Shown: positions 52,379 through 61,022, counted from the first letter of the stretch. The stretch is 64,000 nucleotides of DNA from Chloroflexi bacterium HGW-Chloroflexi-6 (GCA_002840685.1 PHBU01000002.1:124001-188000), one strand, 5' to 3'. Numbers and translations: made by a program. The notes: generated by a model from the sequence alone, not told the origin.

Positions 52379-52903
52379 TTACAGATAGTGCTGCGCCAGC
52401 AGTAAGGCTGCCAGAGATTTGGCATCCGGGATTTCGCCTTTGCGAGCCATTTCGAGCGCCTTAATGAATGGTATGCGCTCTACTTCAAGATATTCATCGG
52501 CATCGGGTGGCAGAGGGTCTTCCTGCAAACCGGTTGCCAGGAAAACGTGCATATACTCGGTCGAATAGCCGGGAACCAGGAAGAAGCTGCCGATCTCGCG
52601 CAGGCTGGCAGCGGCCATGCCAATTTCCTCGCGGATTTCGCGGCGGGCGCACTCGAGCGGTTCTTCGCCCGGTTCCAGAGTCCCTGCGGGCAGCTCGAGC
52701 AGGTCACCCCCAACCGCGTGGCGGTATTGGCGTACAAAGTGCACGTTTCCGCTACCATCGATCGGAACCAGGATCACCGAACCGTGATGTTCGATAATGT
52801 CATATTTTGCAGTTCTGCCCGATGGGGTTTTTAGGTGGTCGCGGCGAATATCAAAAGCCCGCCCCTGGAAGATAATTTCTGATTGAAGCAGTTCGAACTT
52901 CAT
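52379..52903 (-). CDS. Nudix hydrolase, ADP-ribose pyrophosphatase type
   Basis: 174 residues. The Nudix box occupies residues 74-96 (GTLEPGE, seven residues, REIREEIGM). It has the YdhR/NudF-like surroundings FVRQYRHAVGGDLLELPAG and FLVPGYSTEYMHVFLA, typical of ADP-sugar pyrophosphatases. It hydrolyses a nucleoside diphosphate linked to another moiety; ADP-ribose is the likeliest substrate. GGAGGC lies before the ATG. Monocistronic with its own terminator. Confidence 0.92.
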   Translation of the reverse strand: MKFELLQSEIIFQGRAFDIRRDHLKTPSGRTAKYDIIEHHGSVILVPIDGSGNVHFVRQYRHAVGGDLLELPAGTLEPGEEPLECARREIREEIGMAAASLREIGSFFLVPGYSTEYMHVFLATGLQEDPLPPDADEYLEVERIPFIKALEMARKGEIPDAKSLAALLLAQHYL

Positions 52904-52920
52904 TTTGCCTCCGTAAATGC

Positions 52921-52952
52921 AGAGAGGAAAGACAAAATCGTCTTTCCTCTCT
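52921..52952 (-). terminator. Hairpin behind the LysM lipoprotein gene
   Basis: 13-bp perfect stem AGAGAGGAAAGAC (52921-52933 with 52940-52952), loop of six; the T tract is poor, so termination strength is uncertain. Confidence 0.6.
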
Positions 52953-52979
52953 GGGCGTGGTCAAACTGGCAATGGTATT

Positions 52980-53675
52980 TTACGGGATTTGCAGTGCCGA
53001 CCCAACGGTCAGCGTGTAGGGCGCGCCCAAACCGTTGACTGCCGCAATGTTGACAGGGTCTACATCGCCGTATTTACAGGCGATCGAGTAGATCGAATCA
53101 CCAGCCTGGACGGTGTACTGGGCCGGGTGTGCCATCAAAGCGCGATCTGATCCAAATACACCGGCTGTTGGAATTCTGAGTACAAGCCCTGGCTGCAATG
53201 CGCCGCTTTGTGCCGTGGTCAGTCCATTTAAAGACAACAAGTCGGCCGGATTAACATTGAAGCGCCGGGCGATGCAATAGGGGAACTCCCCCTTTTGCAG
53301 TGTGTACGTTGCGGGCCGGACGGTTTCCACGGTTGGCTGCGCCACCACCACAATTTCGGGGGTCGGGCTACTTGCAGCAGCATCCAATGGTGTTCCGCTT
53401 GCTGCTACACCTGTGGGTGTCTCACCGCCAAGCGGGGGTAAACTCCCTAATGGATCAACCGTAGGTTGGGGCGTGCCCTCAGCAGACAAACCGCTTTCGG
53501 CGATAGCAGTCTGGGTGGCAAGCTCCTGGATCATGTTCATGCCTTCTTGGGTTGCTGCCTCAGGAAACGTAGCGCTATCAGCTTCTGGTGCGGTGGACGC
53601 CGACCTTGTACAGGCTGTCAGGCTTATAGCCAGCACAATCAGTACAAGTAGGCTAAGGGTGGTGCGTGATTTCAT
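52980..53675 (-). CDS. LysM-domain lipoprotein
   Basis: 231 residues. Signal peptide with lipobox LTAC, a ~90-residue Pro/Thr/Ala/Ser linker, then two LysM domains: YTLQKGEFPYCIARRFNVNP (~125-170) and YTVQAGDSIYSIACKYGDVD (~185-230). LysM binds the glycan of peptidoglycan, so the protein is surface lipoprotein with wall affinity. Both domains carry a Cys at the same position (YCIA, SIAC). ATG 53675 follows GGAGGA by 5 bases. A textbook promoter lies upstream. Confidence 0.9.
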   Translation of the reverse strand: MKSRTTLSLLVLIVLAISLTACTRSASTAPEADSATFPEAATQEGMNMIQELATQTAIAESGLSAEGTPQPTVDPLGSLPPLGGETPTGVAASGTPLDAAASSPTPEIVVVAQPTVETVRPATYTLQKGEFPYCIARRFNVNPADLLSLNGLTTAQSGALQPGLVLRIPTAGVFGSDRALMAHPAQYTVQAGDSIYSIACKYGDVDPVNIAAVNGLGAPYTLTVGSALQIP

Positions 53676-53730
53676 GTTCTCCTCCATACGAAAAGACGGG
53701 TGATTTTTGGGGAGTAGGTGGGTTGAAGTG

Positions 53731-53759
53731 ATACTAGCACAACCTAACTAAAGCGTCAA
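53731..53759 (-). promoter_or_regulatory. Promoter of the LysM lipoprotein gene
   Basis: TTGACG (53754-53759), 17-base spacer ending TGC, TAGTAT (53731-53736) on the minus strand: both -35 and extended -10 present. Confidence 0.8.
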
Positions 53760-53845
53760 GCGATCTTTCGGCCGCTTCACATAATTTTTATCATTGTATT
53801 TTACCCTTGAAATCACCAAAGAATTGTGAAGAAAATCGCAAACTG

Positions 53846-53854
53846 TGCTAAAAT
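53846..53854 (+). promoter_or_regulatory. Extended -10 for the STAS/SpoIIAA-like gene
   Basis: TGCTAAAAT (TAAAAT at 53849-53854), with TTGTGA 19 bases upstream; the gene starts 27 bases later. Confidence 0.55.
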
Positions 53855-53881
53855 TTAACAACTTATCAGGGAGTGTTTTTG

Positions 53882-54247
53882 ATGAAATCTCATTGGGTTT
53901 ATTACAACGGTGTTCGTATTTTCCTCGCTGATTTTTCCAATTATGGGGCCAACGGCGCAGGAGTCAAGGCTGAAACGCAATACATCATTGAATTGCTAAA
54001 GAATGAACCCGACAACTCGGTTTTGTCTTTGACGGATGTCGAGGGCACTTACGCCAATGAAGATATTTTACACGCCTTGTCTGAGTTATTGCCGGCCTCC
54101 AATAAAAAGATCAAGCGTCGCGCGGTGATCGGTGTAACAGGCTTTCGCCGCCACTTTCTGGATGCATTTGTGGCTGTTGTTGGCAACATCAAGTTTTCTG
54201 CGTTTGATACGGGGGAAGAAGCCTACGCCTGGCTAAGTAAGCCGTAA
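53882..54247 (+). CDS. STAS/SpoIIAA-like protein
   Basis: 121 residues. The pattern HWVYYNGVRIFLADFSNYG, then NSVLSLTDVEGTY and KRRAVIGVTGFRRHFLDAFV matches the SpoIIAA-like/SEC14-like STAS fold found as small standalone proteins in many bacteria. The canonical phosphorylated Ser is not obvious, so an anti-anti-sigma role is not claimed. AGGGAG lies 8 bases before ATG 53882. It is convergent with the bactofilin gene. Confidence 0.75.
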   Translation: MKSHWVYYNGVRIFLADFSNYGANGAGVKAETQYIIELLKNEPDNSVLSLTDVEGTYANEDILHALSELLPASNKKIKRRAVIGVTGFRRHFLDAFVAVVGNIKFSAFDTGEEAYAWLSKP

Positions 54248-54292
54248 TTTCCTGCCCCGCGGATTATGCGGGCAATCTATTCCAAGGATTTG

Positions 54293-54739
54293 TTATGCTG
54301 GCGGCGCCTCGAATGGAGGCGCCGAATCTGTTTCTGCACCCAGGCCGAGATCGACCTGATCTTCCATGCGGATCTGACCGCGCAGGAAGGCGCCATCTTC
54401 GGTAACGAAGGATGTGGTGATCACATCGCCCCAAACCCGGCCTGTAGCGCGGATTTCAAGCTTCTGGGTGGTGATGTTGCCTTTAACCGCTCCAGCGACG
54501 ATCACCGTCCCGGCGCGGATGTTTTCGCAGGTCACGCGCCCGCTTTCGCCGACGACCAGCATCCCGCGCAGAGCGATCTGGCCCTCGAAGGTGCCTTCAA
54601 TGCGCACCCCGCCCGAACCGCTGATTTTTCCTTCCCAGATCAGGCCGGGGCCGAGTACGGATGTAATGCGTTCGACCGCTTGCACGGCAGGAGCAGTTGT
54701 GACAGTTTGGGTGGTGGTTGCAGGGTTTCGTTTGAACAT
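54293..54739 (-). CDS. Bactofilin (polymer-forming cytoskeletal protein)
   Basis: 148 residues. Bactofilin DUF583 beta-helix core from ~28: LGPGLIWEGKISGSGGVRIE, GTFEGQIALRGMLVVGE, then GAVKGNITTQKLEIRATGRVWGDV. Unstructured N- and C-termini are rich in Thr/Ala and Pro/Ala. Bactofilins polymerise without nucleotide and scaffold wall synthesis or appendages. ATG 54739 is chosen; there is no clear Shine-Dalgarno, and a TTG at 54781 is possible. Confidence 0.92.
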   Translation of the reverse strand: MFKRNPATTTQTVTTAPAVQAVERITSVLGPGLIWEGKISGSGGVRIEGTFEGQIALRGMLVVGESGRVTCENIRAGTVIVAGAVKGNITTQKLEIRATGRVWGDVITTSFVTEDGAFLRGQIRMEDQVDLGLGAETDSAPPFEAPPA

Positions 54740-54814
54740 GGGGAGCGTTTTATTTTTCGGAATAGAGTCGAGAGTTTTCAAGCTTTCGGCTTAAGTTGTG
54801 CCAAAATAGAGAGT

Positions 54815-54841
54815 TAAAAGGCGCGGAATTACCCGCGCCTT
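54815..54841 (-). terminator. Terminator of the fabI operon
   Basis: AAGGCGCGG (54818-54826) with CCGCGCCTT (54833-54841), then TTTTAACTC on the minus strand. Confidence 0.75.
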
Positions 54842-54882
54842 GATTGTAACACTTGCGAGCGTTGCCTACCAAAAACGAATTA

Positions 54883-55668
54883 CTATTCTTTCCTGGGGTC
54901 CATCACGCCCATGATGTTATAGCCGCTATCAACGTAGAAAACCTCGCCGGTGGTGTGTGCGGCCCAATCGGACGAGAGAAAGACTGCAGCGTTGCCGCAA
55001 TCTTCGATCGTGACATTCTCGCGCATGGGGGCCATGTCGGCGTAGTTTTTGTACATATCGCGGAAGCCGCTCACACCCATCGCCGCCAGGGTGCGGATCG
55101 GCCCGGCCGAGATGGCATTGACGCGAACGCCGCGCGGGCCAAAATCTGCGGCCAGGTATCGGGTGGATGCCTCCAGCGCGGCCTTGGCAACGCCCATCAT
55201 GTTGTAATTTGGGGCAACCTTGACCGAACCGTAATAGGTCAGGGTCAGGAGCGAAGCGCCCCGGCGCAAAATCGGCTCGAAAGCGCGCGCCAGACCGACA
55301 AACGAGTAAACGCTAATATCCATTGCAAGGTGAAAACCAGCCCGGCTGGTATTGTAAAAATAGCCCTGCAGCTCATCTTTGTTGGCAAAACCGATCGAAT
55401 GAACCAGGATGTCAATTTCGCCGAAGTGCGCTTTGGCTTTTTCGGCCACTGCTGCGATCTGTTCGTCCGAATCCACATTGCATTGTTCTACAAAATCTGC
55501 GCCGACCTGGGCGGCCAGCGGTTTGACACGCTTTTCGAGCATGTCGCCCGCATAACTGATACCGATGTTCGCGCCTTCGCGGTGCAAGGCCTGTGTAATG
55601 CCCCAGGCGATTGATTTATCGTTGGCAAGCCCAAAAACAATAGCGTTTTTACCTTCTAAAAGACCCAT
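54883..55668 (-). CDS. fabI: Enoyl-[acyl-carrier-protein] reductase (NADH)
   Basis: 261 residues, short-chain dehydrogenase fold. FabI features: IVFGLANDKSIAWGIT (variant glycine loop), SIGFANKDELQGYF, catalytic Tyr155 and Lys162 in YNMMGVAKAALE, AGPIRTLAA. It reduces enoyl-ACP in the last step of fatty acid elongation and is the triclosan target. GGAGG lies before the ATG. It is 18 bp behind aag and ends in a terminator, making phosphatase-aag-fabI an apparent operon. Confidence 0.96.
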   Translation of the reverse strand: MGLLEGKNAIVFGLANDKSIAWGITQALHREGANIGISYAGDMLEKRVKPLAAQVGADFVEQCNVDSDEQIAAVAEKAKAHFGEIDILVHSIGFANKDELQGYFYNTSRAGFHLAMDISVYSFVGLARAFEPILRRGASLLTLTYYGSVKVAPNYNMMGVAKAALEASTRYLAADFGPRGVRVNAISAGPIRTLAAMGVSGFRDMYKNYADMAPMRENVTIEDCGNAAVFLSSDWAAHTTGEVFYVDSGYNIMGVMDPRKE

Positions 55669-55686
55669 GGTTCCTCCAAAATGGTT

Positions 55687-56292
55687 TTATGTATCAGATG
55701 ATGTCTGAAATAAGATGCCCGATACTTTGAATCGCCAGGGAATGCTTTTCCACGGCTCAGGCACACTATTTAAACCCACTCGCGGGCCAGTAGTCACGTT
55801 TGTGTCGGAAATCGCAATTCCGGGTTCGATCCACAGCCCGGAATTGGTTTGGGTCAGGTCAATTGTGTTTTGTCGGGAATCGATGCCGAACGCTGCGGTC
55901 AGCTTTGCCGGGCCATTGGTCCAGTCGGCCCTTGGGGCTTTTTCTCTGCGAGACTCTACCACCCGCAGCCCTTCCACCGTTTCGACAGCCCGGATCAAGA
56001 CTGCCGCGGGGAAAGCCTCGGCCTCGGTCACTGCATTGAGCATCCAGTGCATGCCATAAGTGAAGTAAACGTAGGCCCGGCCTGGCGGGCCGTACATCGG
56101 TGCGGTGCGCTTTGTGCGCCCGGCTTTGGCATGACAGCCCAGATCGGTCTCGCCGATGTAGGCTTCGGTCTCGGTGATGATGCCGACCAGGCGTATCCCG
56201 TCCAAGCTGCGCACCAGCCGGCAGCCGAGCAGATCGCGGGCGACTGCCAGGGTTGGACGGGCAAAAAACTCAGGCGAAAGGGGTTGTTCCAA
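55687..56292 (-). CDS. 3-methyladenine DNA glycosylase (AAG/MPG family)
   Basis: 201 residues, the family's usual size. LSPEFFARPTLAVARDLLGC, VGIITETEAYIGETD (catalytic Glu), GPPGRAYVYFTYGMHWMLN and NGPAKLTAAFGID are diagnostic. It removes alkylated purines such as 3-methyladenine and hypoxanthine from DNA. I start at TTG 56292, because GGAG lies 7 bases upstream and the protein then begins like its family; longer versions only retranslate the end of the phosphatase gene, which it overlaps by 23 bp. Confidence 0.92.
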   Translation of the reverse strand: MEQPLSPEFFARPTLAVARDLLGCRLVRSLDGIRLVGIITETEAYIGETDLGCHAKAGRTKRTAPMYGPPGRAYVYFTYGMHWMLNAVTEAEAFPAAVLIRAVETVEGLRVVESRREKAPRADWTNGPAKLTAAFGIDSRQNTIDLTQTNSGLWIEPGIAISDTNVTTGPRVGLNSVPEPWKSIPWRFKVSGILFQTSSDT

Positions 56293-56899
56293 CCAGGCTC
56301 TCCATGTTCCAGCGATGGCGCTCCGGCTGGTAAGTAAACCTGGCATAGGCCGTGTTGCCAAAGCGAAAGCGAACTCCGTGCCCGTTGGCCTGCGGCGAAA
56401 TGCCCATGATCGAGTACAACACCATGTTCAGCAGGCCGCCATGCGAGATGATCAGATATTTCCCCGGTGGACGACGAAGCAGGGAATGAACTGCGCGTCC
56501 TCCGCGCAGGAAGAGTGCCCAGTCGCCTTCCCCGGTTTCGCCAAAAGATTGGTAGGGAGTGTAAAATTCCGGTTCTGGTGAAATCGCCCGGATTTCGGCA
56601 TGGGTCAAACCGGCCAGTTTGCCGTTGTCTCGTTCCAGCCAGATATCGTCAAATTCCAGCCGGGTCTTTAGCTTTTGGGCTACGATCTCGGCTGTTTCCC
56701 GGGCACGCAGCAGAGGGCTGGCAATGGCCAGATCGAATGATTGGCCCTCGGCATGCCATCGTTTGGCCAGTGTTCGCGCCTGGGCACGGCCAGTATCGGT
56801 AAGAGGAAAATCGGACTGGCCCTGAAAGCGGTCTTCTACATTTCCCACTGATTGGCCATGACGCAGAAAGGTAAAATCGTAATTGGGGAATTTTTCCAT
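56270..56899 (-). CDS. Histidine phosphatase family protein (phosphoglycerate mutase-like)
   Basis: 209 residues. Canonical motif FLRHGQSVGNVEDRFQGQ (Arg13, His14), SPLLRARETAEIVA, a Glu in ERDNGKLAGLT and ISHGGLLN. Substrate unknown; such enzymes range from mutases to phosphatases of small metabolites. Unlike the relative in the his cluster, the RHG motif is intact. ATG 56899 has no Shine-Dalgarno. Its 3' end overlaps aag. Confidence 0.9.
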   Translation of the reverse strand: MEKFPNYDFTFLRHGQSVGNVEDRFQGQSDFPLTDTGRAQARTLAKRWHAEGQSFDLAIASPLLRARETAEIVAQKLKTRLEFDDIWLERDNGKLAGLTHAEIRAISPEPEFYTPYQSFGETGEGDWALFLRGGRAVHSLLRRPPGKYLIISHGGLLNMVLYSIMGISPQANGHGVRFRFGNTAYARFTYQPERHRWNMESLVGTTPFA

Positions 56900-56990
56900 A
56901 GATTTCAATTTTAACTGTTTGATGCGAAAAGTAGGAAAAATGGCACTCTTTTCATACGAATTTCGCAGATGGCTATTTTTTGGGTTAAGT

Positions 56991-56996
56991 TATAAT
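56991..56996 (+). promoter_or_regulatory. -10 element of the NBR1-Ig lipoprotein gene
   Basis: TATAAT 36 bases before ATG 57033; no good -35 at 17 bases. Confidence 0.5.
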
Positions 56997-57032
56997 CAGC
57001 CCCAGCGGAAATTTCCGCCTACGGAGGTTTTT

Positions 57033-57749
57033 ATGTTTTCAATGAAACGTTTTACCATGGTTGGATTCATCATTTTGACGATGATGATGCTTGGGGCCTG
57101 CACGATCGGCCAGGCTGCTGAAGCCACCCCTACGGCGCTGGATGTAAACGCAATTTATACCAGTGCTGCTGAAACTGCTCGCGCCCAGATGACAGATATT
57201 GCCTCGCTGGCAACGGCCACGATGCCGCCAACCGCCACCCTGGCTCCGACCCAAACCCAGGAGCAAATCGTTCAGGTGACGATATCGGTAGATCTCACCC
57301 CGCTCGCATCTCCTGATCCACTGCTTGTCGGCACGGCAACTGTCCTGCCGGGGCTGCCCCTGGCGACGCCGACCACACTTGGTTCTGGTGCAACAGCTGG
57401 GCCAACCTGTAACAATTATGTATTTGAAGGTGATATCACTGTCCCTGATGGCTCCAAATTTAAGGCCTGGGAGAAATTCGAAAAGGTCTGGGCGTTGCGC
57501 AACACCGGGACCTGTACCTGGGATGAAGGTTATTCCTTCCGCAATTTTGCAGGGCCAGCCCTTGCCGGTGATAATTATTACATCACGCAAAAAAGCCAGT
57601 TTGTTGCGGCCGGCGCCGGCATTAACATGGGCATTAAGATGTATGCGCCCGGCGATCCCGGACAATATATCAGCCACTGGACCATGTTCGATGACCAGAA
57701 CAAGGCCTTTGGTTTTGGTGTCACTGTGGTTATAGAAGTTATAAAATAA
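57033..57749 (+). CDS. Lipoprotein with NBR1-type Ig-like domain
   Basis: 238 residues. Lipobox LGAC after a hydrophobic signal, a ~90-residue Ala/Thr/Pro linker, then a C-terminal Ig-like domain (~130-236) of the NBR1/ILRUN type: ITVPDGSKFKAWEKFEKVWA, NTGTCTWDEGYSFR, APGDPGQYISHWTM. Outside eukaryotes this domain is frequent in Chloroflexota exported proteins; its ligand is unknown. ATG 57033 follows GGAGG by 5 bases. Ends in a strong terminator. Confidence 0.88.
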   Translation: MFSMKRFTMVGFIILTMMMLGACTIGQAAEATPTALDVNAIYTSAAETARAQMTDIASLATATMPPTATLAPTQTQEQIVQVTISVDLTPLASPDPLLVGTATVLPGLPLATPTTLGSGATAGPTCNNYVFEGDITVPDGSKFKAWEKFEKVWALRNTGTCTWDEGYSFRNFAGPALAGDNYYITQKSQFVAAGAGINMGIKMYAPGDPGQYISHWTMFDDQNKAFGFGVTVVIEVIK

Positions 57750-57767
57750 CCCAGCGCTTTTTACGTA

Positions 57768-57811
57768 AAAAGTGCCTTCCGCAAATGGAAGGCACTTTTA
57801 TTTTTTTATTC
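57768..57811. terminator. Terminator between convergent genes
   Basis: AAAAGTGCCTTCC (57768-57780) with GGAAGGCACTTTT (57787-57799), six-base loop, then ATTTTTTTATT; A-rich on the other side so it may act both ways. Confidence 0.88.
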
Positions 57812-57823
57812 AGCGGGACTTAA

Positions 57824-59074
57824 TCAATCATACAGGTACTTTTTTTTTGCATCCTTCATAACTTCCTCGCGCAAGAGCAGGCCCAGGCGGGTGATCCCTT
57901 CGCGGGTGGTATCGGGGTCGGTATAGGAGAAGTTAATGCGCATCGTGTTTTTGCCTCCGCCGGTCGGGTGGAAAGATGCACCAGGCACAAAAGCGACTTT
58001 TCTCTCGATGGCGCTTTTGAACAGTTCCGCCGAGTCCATGTTTTCGGGAAGGATGCCCCACAGGAACATGCCGCCCTCGGGCCGGGTCCAGCGGACTTCT
58101 TGGGGCCAGATTTCATCCATTGTGTCGAGCATCACATCCCGCCGCTCTTTGTACGTGGCGCGAATCAGCTTGACGTGCTCATCGAGGAAGCCGCCCTTGG
58201 CAACTTCGTGGGCCACTACCTGAATGAACGTGGATGTATGCAGGTCAGCCGCCTGTTTCATCATCACTAAACGGCGGGTGACCTCGGGCGGCGCAATCAC
58301 CCAGGCCAGGCGCAGGCCCGGAGCGAGCAGTTTCGAGAAGGTGCTCATGTAGATAACGTTGCCGCTGTACTGACCGTTGCTTTCATTGCGATATTCACTA
58401 TCCAGGCTGACAACTGAAGGCAGGTGCTCGCCATCGTAGCGTAATTGTCCGTAAGGATCATCTTCGATGATCGGCACGCCATAACGATCGGCAATCTCGA
58501 TCAGTTTCTTGCGCCGCTCCAGGGAGAGGGTTGTGCCAGACGGGTTCTGGAAGTTGGGTAAAACATAGATGAATTTTGGCCCGATCCGCAGGGCATGTTC
58601 GAGTTCTTCAACCACCATGCCGTTTTCATCGGATGGGACAGAGATGTATTGTGCGCCGTAGGCGTTCCAGGCCTGGAGTGCACCCAGGTAGGTTGGCGAT
58701 TCAACCACGATGTAATCGCCGCGGTTCAGGAACAGGCGTCCGATAAAATCGAGGGCCTGCTGTGAGCCGGATGTGATCATAATATTTTCGGCGGTTACCT
58801 GTACGCTGTAACGCGCGGTATGGCGGGCGATCATCTCGCGCAGCGGGGTATAGCCTTCGGTGGCACCATACTGGAGAGCCTTCGCGCCCAGATTTTCGAG
58901 CACATAGTTGCAGGCTTCCTGAAATTTCTTAACCGGAAACACTTCTGGCGCAGGCAAACCACCCGCAAACGAGATAATATCTGGTTGATCGGTAAGTTTG
59001 AGCAACTCGCGGATAACAGAACTTCCCATTTTTTGAGCGCGGTGGGCGTAGCGATATTCCCAGGGTGTTTGCAT
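57824..59074 (-). CDS. Class I PLP-dependent aminotransferase (LysN/2-aminoadipate-like)
   Basis: 416 residues. It begins with the typical YRYAHRAQKMGSSVIRELLK, then SFAGGLPAPEVFP, QYGATEGYTPLREMIA, PNFQNPSGTT, EDDPYGQLRY and STFSKLLAPGLRLAW with the PLP Lys. This subfamily includes 2-aminoadipate and broad branched-chain/aromatic aminotransferases related to MocR C-termini; the substrate is not fixed by sequence. AAGGAG lies before the ATG. A terminator-like hairpin at 59104-59141 separates it from the upstream gene. Confidence 0.9.
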   Translation of the reverse strand: MQTPWEYRYAHRAQKMGSSVIRELLKLTDQPDIISFAGGLPAPEVFPVKKFQEACNYVLENLGAKALQYGATEGYTPLREMIARHTARYSVQVTAENIMITSGSQQALDFIGRLFLNRGDYIVVESPTYLGALQAWNAYGAQYISVPSDENGMVVEELEHALRIGPKFIYVLPNFQNPSGTTLSLERRKKLIEIADRYGVPIIEDDPYGQLRYDGEHLPSVVSLDSEYRNESNGQYSGNVIYMSTFSKLLAPGLRLAWVIAPPEVTRRLVMMKQAADLHTSTFIQVVAHEVAKGGFLDEHVKLIRATYKERRDVMLDTMDEIWPQEVRWTRPEGGMFLWGILPENMDSAELFKSAIERKVAFVPGASFHPTGGGKNTMRINFSYTDPDTTREGITRLGLLLREEVMKDAKKKYLYD

Positions 59075-59103
59075 TTTTTCTCCTTGCCAAGCGTGGAATT
59101 AGG

Positions 59104-59141
59104 ATAAAAAAAGCCTGACAGGTATGGGTAACCCGCCAGGC
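59104..59141 (-). terminator. Terminator or leader hairpin before the aminotransferase gene
   Basis: GCCTG (59113-59117) with CAGGC (59137-59141) and an inner GGG/CCC stem; the minus strand then reads TTTTTTTATCC. A related ACCTGTCAGGT lies at 59269-59279. Confidence 0.6.
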
Positions 59142-59282
59142 CAGCGTGACCTTCATGGCAAAAAGATGCCTATGAAAGATGGGACAAAAATTAAACACAT
59201 CATAGTTTATTCATCTTACCGGGTTTTGAAAAAATTCGCAACGATAAAATGACCTGATTTTTCGTGACACCTGTCAGGTTTT

Positions 59283-60083
59283 TCAGGTGGTTTGCAGTTC
59301 AACGATCCGATCGAGGCGGAAGGTGCGTTCGCCCTGGCGCAGGTGGCAGTAGGCGCGCAGGTAAATGTAATCGGATAATCCCTGCACATCGATCGGGGTA
59401 ATTTGACGGGTGGAACGCTCTCCGTTTTTGTCCACATAGGCGAGTTGCAGTCTTTTGCGGCTTTTAATCGCTTCGGCAAGCTCGGTTGGCAGGTTGATCT
59501 CTCCCTGGGGCCAGGCCGGCGAGCTGTAAATGCCGATAAAGTCTTCGAGCCGGCTGCCGTTTTGCTGGAGCGGTTCCATCATGGCGAAAAAGATATTCTT
59601 ATCGGTCAGGGCATCGGCCAGGGCGCGGTGGGCTTCAGGATTCTGGATGTTGAATTCGGCTGCGATGTTGGTCAGGCTGTTTGACGGAAAGGTAAAGTGG
59701 TTGCGCGCCATCAGCAGCGTATCGATCAGGTTCGGGATTTGCAACTCACGTCCGGCGCGCCTGTATTCATTATCGAGAAATTGCAGGTCGAACTGGGCGT
59801 TATGGCACACAATCACCGAATCGCGTAGAAGCGCATCGACATTGTTGATCACCTGCTGGAAGAGGGGCGCTTGCGCCAACTCTTCATCGTTCAGCCGATT
59901 TGTGCTGGCTGCCGCAGGGGAAAGCAGGCGCTGCGGGTTGACAAGCTGCTGGTAGCGCTGTTTGATGCGTTTGCCTTCCGTCAGGAGTATGCCAATTTCA
60001 CAGACACGGTCGCCAAACCAGGGCGAAAGGCCGGTGGTTTCAAGGTCGAGAAAGGCAAAACGGCAGTTGGAAATATCAAACAT
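59283..60083 (-). CDS. DnaQ-like 3'-5' exonuclease fused to a WYL domain
   Basis: 266 residues. Residues ~8-170 are a DEDDh exonuclease: FLDLETTGLS (Asp13, Glu15), VIVCHNAQFDLQFLDNEY (Asp), and HRALADALTD (His, Asp). Residues ~205-266 read IKSRKRLQLAYVDKNGERST, RQITPIDVQG, YIYLRAYCHLRQGERTFRLD RI, a compact WYL domain. WYL domains bind nucleic-acid or nucleotide ligands and regulate many defence genes. The fusion suggests a nuclease whose activity is ligand-gated, or one acting on damage- or phage-derived ends; inference. The start lies at the first ATG, 60083. Confidence 0.85.
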   Translation of the reverse strand: MFDISNCRFAFLDLETTGLSPWFGDRVCEIGILLTEGKRIKQRYQQLVNPQRLLSPAAASTNRLNDEELAQAPLFQQVINNVDALLRDSVIVCHNAQFDLQFLDNEYRRAGRELQIPNLIDTLLMARNHFTFPSNSLTNIAAEFNIQNPEAHRALADALTDKNIFFAMMEPLQQNGSRLEDFIGIYSSPAWPQGEINLPTELAEAIKSRKRLQLAYVDKNGERSTRQITPIDVQGLSDYIYLRAYCHLRQGERTFRLDRIVELQTT

Positions 60084-60146
60084 GGGGCAATGTTAACCTG
60101 AATTCATGGATCGATCAACCAAGCAAGGGCTGTGATCTGGCGATGG

Positions 60147-61022
60147 TTATGCCAGCCGATCTTCAGCCAGGCGCATTTCATTGAAGGAGCGGATTGAAAC
60201 CTCGAGCATGGACAGGTCTGGTTCGCTGGTGGTCAGGCCTTGCAGGGCCATGTTTGGGCGGATGATGGCCCGCACGAATGGCGATGAAAGATTGTTCGCC
60301 GTCCAGCGGATGTATTCGACTGCGACCCCGGCCAGGAGCGGGATCAGCACCAGCCGCCCGGCGATCTGTAACAGCACCGGCAGCGGATGCAGGAAGCTGA
60401 AAACAACCACGCTCAAGAGGACCAGTGTCAGCAGGAAGGATGTGCCACAGCGCGGGTGCTCGAGTGGGAATTTGGCGACATTTTCAGGGGTCAGCTCTAC
60501 GCCAGCCTCGAAAGCGTTAATGGTCTTGTGTTCTGCGCCATGATATTGGAAAACCCGCCGAATGTCTTCCATACGCCCAATCGCCCAGATATAACCAACC
60601 ACCAACAACAGGCGCACGATCCCTTCGAGCACGGCCGCCGCCCAAACGTTCAGTCCCAGCCATTCGCCCAGCTTGCCGACCCCGTAAGGGGCCAGGAAGA
60701 ACAGGCCGATCCCGAGCGCGAGCGAGAATGCCATCGTCCCGTAAAGCGCGGGACCTTCCAGCTTTTCATCTTCGCCGGTTTGCAAGTTCGCCGAGCGGAT
60801 CAAGGATTTCATGCCCAGGCCAAGCGCATCCCAAAGCAGGATGACCCCGCGCACAAACGGGATTTTGGCGATCTTTGACTGGTATAACCCGGACAGTTTC
60901 TCTGTGTGCACAACAATTTCGCCGGTGGGGGCGCGCATGGCGATCGCCAGCGTCTTTTGTCCGCGCATCATGACGCCTTCGATCAGGGCCTGTCCACCGT
61001 AGGTGATAATTCGGTCTTCCAT
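60147..61022 (-). CDS. DUF1385 membrane protein
   Basis: 291 residues. The family pattern is complete: YGGQALIEGVMMRG at the start, LSGLYQSKIAKIPFVRGV, FQYHGAEHKTINAFE, HPRCGTSFLLTLVLLSV. Four to six membrane segments. The HGAEHK and HPRCGT motifs suggest metal binding, but function is unknown; in many bacteria it adjoins prfA/prmC, which are not here. Confidence 0.92.
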   Translation of the reverse strand: MEDRIITYGGQALIEGVMMRGQKTLAIAMRAPTGEIVVHTEKLSGLYQSKIAKIPFVRGVILLWDALGLGMKSLIRSANLQTGEDEKLEGPALYGTMAFSLALGIGLFFLAPYGVGKLGEWLGLNVWAAAVLEGIVRLLLVVGYIWAIGRMEDIRRVFQYHGAEHKTINAFEAGVELTPENVAKFPLEHPRCGTSFLLTLVLLSVVVFSFLHPLPVLLQIAGRLVLIPLLAGVAVEYIRWTANNLSSPFVRAIIRPNMALQGLTTSEPDLSMLEVSIRSFNEMRLAEDRLA

